A stretch of 64,000 nt of DNA, taken from NCBI RefSeq assembly GCF_021134715.1, contig NC_060027.1:2356001-2420000 (forward strand), in the 5' to 3' direction. Positions within the stretch are counted from its first letter, which is position 1; every line of letters begins with the position of its first letter. This DNA is from Daphnia pulex. Its lineage: Eukaryota; Arthropoda; Branchiopoda; Diplostraca; Daphniidae. Made by a program: the position numbers and the translations under genes. Below the pieces are notes generated by a model. The model made no database searches, was not told the DNA's origin, and saw only the letters and a program-made list of their open reading frames with translations. Below are positions 60,527 through 64,000 of this stretch, one piece after another.

Positions 60527-63500
60527 ATGTTGTCGATCGTGCAGCTCGTGTCGAAATGGACCGTCTTCTTATTGGGTGTCGTCGTCATTTTGACGCCCGG
60601 ACCGACGTCGGCTGCATCCGACACTGGGTAACGAAATTCTTCTTCCTTCCATATTGTGTGTGTCTCGTTCGTTTGTTATTTCCACGTTTTGTCGAGCGTG
60701 AACGACAGTATATTATAGAATAATAAGCCATGTGTCCATCATCTAACCGCTAAGAAATGAGAGTGGACACGCTTCCCAAATCTCTCGAGGATATTATCGC
60801 GTCGAGAAAAAATCCAAGTGACACACGAGGCGTGTGAGGAGGGGGGGTTAGATATTTTTCTTTTTTCTGGGAGGATGGGTCATCAAAAAAAGAAGATGGC
60901 CGCTTTTCTTTTTTGAATTTTTGATTCCCCCCCTTTTTTAGGAGGGAACGACAACAATAGGCCAGTTGATGCACAGCATCTATTGTGTAAATTCAAATTC
61001 CATGGCCCGGGAAGAAACAAGAGCATCATTATAATAATGTATTATTAGTTGGGTACACACGATATTTCACAGTAAAGGGGAGAGCCGAGTAACAATTGTA
61101 TTGCATATTATCTGTGTAGAAACAGCTGGCCACGTCACACGTACGTAACTATTTCCATCGTCACACACAATATTCGTGCGCAATTTCTCCTGACGTTTCT
61201 TGATATCTCAATGTGCCCGTCGTTCTATATAATATAGAACAAGGAAACCTATTTTACTTTTACCCCCCGACGACTTTTGATGTATCCTAGATGATGTATA
61301 GGAGCTGTAAGGAGCGTGTGTAGTAGTAGTACATTCCTTTTTGTTGATATCCCTCAGGACAAATGGCATCTCTCGGGATGGTGTCAGCATCACAGTTCCG
61401 TATCTTTTCACAGTTCTATCCTGTAATAATGTCCAACTTAAAATAACGGGTCCGTCTTTTATGTGCGTGTGTCTCAAAACAAAACAAAAATCTATAATGG
61501 ACTTTAAATTGACAGATATACACACAGCCCGGGAGAAACTGAGTGTAAATAGTTATCGATTTTGTTACGCTGTGGAAATCTTGTCACAGACTAGGGAAAA
61601 TTCCTTTCCAGTTGATTTTCATTCCCCGTGACGACGACAGTTTCATTTTGCTAGGAATATTTAATCGATAACAGAGAGACCCTGATGATGATGATGATGA
61701 TGGTAAAACTCTGCTGCTCTCGACGACTCTCGCCAAAAACTTTTGGGCACTAATGACTTTCTCCCAACTTTGTGTGTGTGTTACCTTTTGCATGTAACCC
61801 CTTCTATCTTCTGCGACACGGCGGATTACACACCACTGCGCAGGAAGCATCATTATAACATCTCCGGCATCCTCAACGGACTTCAGATCGGCTATGACAA
61901 ACGCGTTCGTCCCAATTACGGCGGTGAGTTTTTTCTATATCTTTTTGTATTCAACATTAAATTCTGTCCATATTTTTATTATAGTTGAGATTTTGTCTGC
62001 GCTTTTCTGATTATACGCTAGCTAGGATGTCGAGTTATTTATTACGGCCGGGGTAGAACGGTGTGTGTGTGTGTGTGTAATAATAATAATAACAATGATG
62101 TGGCGTAAGTTTTGATGGACAAACATCACGCTCCGGTGATGGCCACTTATTGTAGGTACCTACTGCTACACACATTATGGCCGCTCTCCTTCATTCCCTC
62201 CCTAGCGAATAATGCTCATATTCTCTGGCCGACTTCATCTTTTCTTGTTTTAATAAGAAGAAGAACAGTAGAGATTACTCTTTTTATATTTATTTTTTGG
62301 CTGGCGGAATGAGACTTATGGCCGTCGTCATTTGATGACTCTCAATTTAACCTCAATAAATAATAAAAAAAGCCTGATAGGGCGCAGAGGCAGGGTGTGG
62401 TATTATCAATTAAGGAGCCGGAGCTAAACAAACCGGAACAAATTAGACGTGTACACACACAGACAAGAGAGGCACACAAATCAATACAGCAACTATTTTC
62501 TTCTATAGATTTGCGCCCAGCTCCCGCCTTTTTTGTTTTAATATAATAATAACTTTTTTAAGCCGATGACATAGAAAACAAATGGCCGGGCTATTAAAAA
62601 CCTCATCTCTCGCACACATACACACACAACCGTTTTCTCTAGTTGTGTATATAAATCTATATACCCTGTCGTGTTATTGATTTCCATCCCTCCTCTCTCT
62701 GTATGTGTGTGTGTTTGTTCTCTTCCGGCTGTCAGAGTTATGTACGTGTGTGTGTGTAGATACACACACGTATAATATCCGCCACAAACCGTGTTCCATT
62801 TCGAGATGTTTCGCCGATTATTCTTCCTTTTTTTTCGTCTGCTATTATTAAAAAATAGGAGGCTGATCCAGGAGCATGAGGTATAATAGGACATGTGCAA
62901 TTATTGTTTGGGCCGGATAAGCTCTTAGCTATCCGCTAGAGAGCGAAAGTTTATGTTTACATCTATATAAATCGTTTCTGGGGTGAATCGGTTTACGTCT
63001 TAACCGAATTTCTGTAAGAGCCTGTGAAATGGCCCAACCCTCACAACCTCCTACTCGGCGAAAAGTGGATGAAGGCCAGACGGAACAATGGCTGGGCAAT
63101 AGAGCAGCAGCAGCAGCACAGCTAGAGCAAAGTGTGAGAGAGCGAGAGCAGCAACTAAACCTAAATGAAAAATCAATCCGACCCAGCTTCTGTGTTCTCC
63201 CTTTAATGGTCCCCCCACCATCGTCTTACATCGAGAGAGATAGCAAAGGCTATTATCTCTACGTATAAAACAGTTGTATTTCTAACGTTGGATAGTAGTC
63301 GCTTCTCGTTGTTTGAGCTGACGCTGCGGTTTGGCAGCCTATTAAGAAAGCCGGCCGCAGCTGGGCAACATCATTTCACGGAAAGAAGCTCCGCAATTAT
63401 TGTTATCAAAGAGTAATAGCCCTCGAGGTCCGATCCTAAAATCAATAACTCTCAAAGACGAAAGAAAAAAAAGATCGGGCAGGACCTTTTTTCTTTATTT

Positions 63501-63874
63501 TATTTTATTTTTTTTTGGAGGGAAGTTGGAAAAGTCTTAATCGGATCAAACCGTTTGCCTGGATCTGACAGCAGACAGACACTGGCGAATATTCCTTTTT
63601 TCTAAAGAATAGGAGAATGTTATTTGATGAAATATTGATCCGCATATTTAGAGAGAGAAGACCGCACAAACATCCCGACTCTTATTATTATTCCGCATTT
63701 ATTAAAATTTGAAATGTCTGCGGCTACGCGATACCTTCAAAAAAATAAGAAAAATTATGACGAACTGAATTTGATCGAATCTTTTTATTATTTTCTCTTT
63801 TTACAGGAATTCCGGTGCAGATTCAAGTTTCGATGGGCATCATCACCATCAGTTCCCTGTCGGAAGTGACGATG
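60527..63874 (+). CDS. GABA-gated chloride channel subunit, RDL/GRD-like (5' part, truncated by window end)
   Basis: Three coding exons join in phase: 60527-60627 (signal peptide, VFLLGVVVILTPGPTSA), 61844-61923 and 63807-63874, giving 83 codons before the window ends. Exon 2 encodes NISGILNGLQIGYDKRVRPNYGG and exon 3 IPVQIQVSMGIITISSLSEVTM. This is the start of the extracellular ligand-binding domain of a Cys-loop receptor; YDKRVRPNYGG and SISSxSEV are typical of insect RDL and GRD subunits. The 68 bp third exon matches the size I recall for Rdl exon 3, which is alternatively spliced in insects. RDL, GRD and other GABA subunits cannot be separated from this fragment. Residues 21-22 of each quoted stretch are the exon borders. 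Confidence 0.85.
60628..61843 (+). other. Intron 1 of the channel gene
   Basis: About 1.2 kb, donor GG|GTAACG, acceptor TGCGCAG. No internal gene seen. Confidence 0.7.
61924..63806 (+). other. Intron 2 of the channel gene
   Basis: About 1.9 kb, donor GCG|GTGAGT, acceptor TTTTTACAG. It contains a GT run with an AAT run at about 62058-62095. If exon 3 is mutually exclusive with a second version, that copy would lie beyond the window or here; no second version was recognised within this intron. Confidence 0.65.
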
Positions 63875-64000
63875 GTAAGTCTGATCCTAGTCTATACTTT
63901 TCTCTCTCTTTTTTAAATTCATTTGTTGATTCTATTTGGATTCGGCGTCACGTGTCGTACGTTTTTTTCTTCTTTTTACAATGGCGCACACAGCTCCTAT

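Noticed and set aside
63029-63268. 79-codon frame starting MAQPSQPPTRRKVDEG
   Set aside because: It lies inside intron 2 of the channel gene with no splice support and low-complexity composition.
1-64000. tRNA or rRNA genes
   Set aside because: No stretch with convincing A-box/B-box or rRNA core sequence was noticed. Scanning was by eye, so absence is not proven.

Overview
The window is eukaryotic nuclear DNA. Its genes have short (about 60-150 bp) GT-AG introns, arthropod-style TATA/Inr core promoters, and animal proteins: RMI1, asparaginase with ankyrin repeats, an RRM/RGG protein and a GABA-gated channel subunit. The Tyr/Thr repeat proteins and the overall gene style suggest a branchiopod crustacean, most likely Daphnia. 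This is inference, since no search could be run. All exon joins were worked out by hand from splice consensus and reading phase.

Region 1 (about 1-17.9 kb) is accessory DNA built around a very large inverted repeat. Two nearly identical arms (3309-8710 and 9131-14652) flank a diverged 420 bp centre. A roughly 500 bp repeat lies at each of the four arm edges. A clearly older, diverged inverted duplication flanks the whole (about 1005-1640 against 17300-17885). Each arm carries a tandem cluster of decayed genes for Tyr/Thr-rich repeat proteins (24 bp unit, YYTTKAAE), an intact-looking TATA/Inr promoter, a TTAA-flanked MITE and a foldback MITE.

Region 2 (18.0-37.7 kb) is a cluster of secreted, mostly alpha-helical proteins. 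It is arranged as three divergent head-to-head pairs: 18057-20142(-)/20665-21726(+), 24328-26739(-)/27437-29669(+) and 31888-34485(-)/35106-37690(+). There is one extra small member (22537-23675) and one gene scrap (about 31290-31460). The large members share an N-terminal SFRxxLxQI motif and a C-terminal WxxLVxFF motif. Two of them carry a hydrophobic segment between long helices. Every intron in the family is phase 1. Signs of turnover are an in-frame stop, an internal deletion with frameshift, and a near-identical tract shared by two inverted paralogues.

Region 3 (38-64 kb) holds ordinary conserved genes: asparaginase/ankyrin (minus), an RRM/RGG RNA-binding protein (minus), a microsatellite-rich gene desert (about 44.9-52.3 kb), RMI1 (plus, six exons) and the first three coding exons of an RDL/GRD-like GABA receptor subunit running off the right edge.
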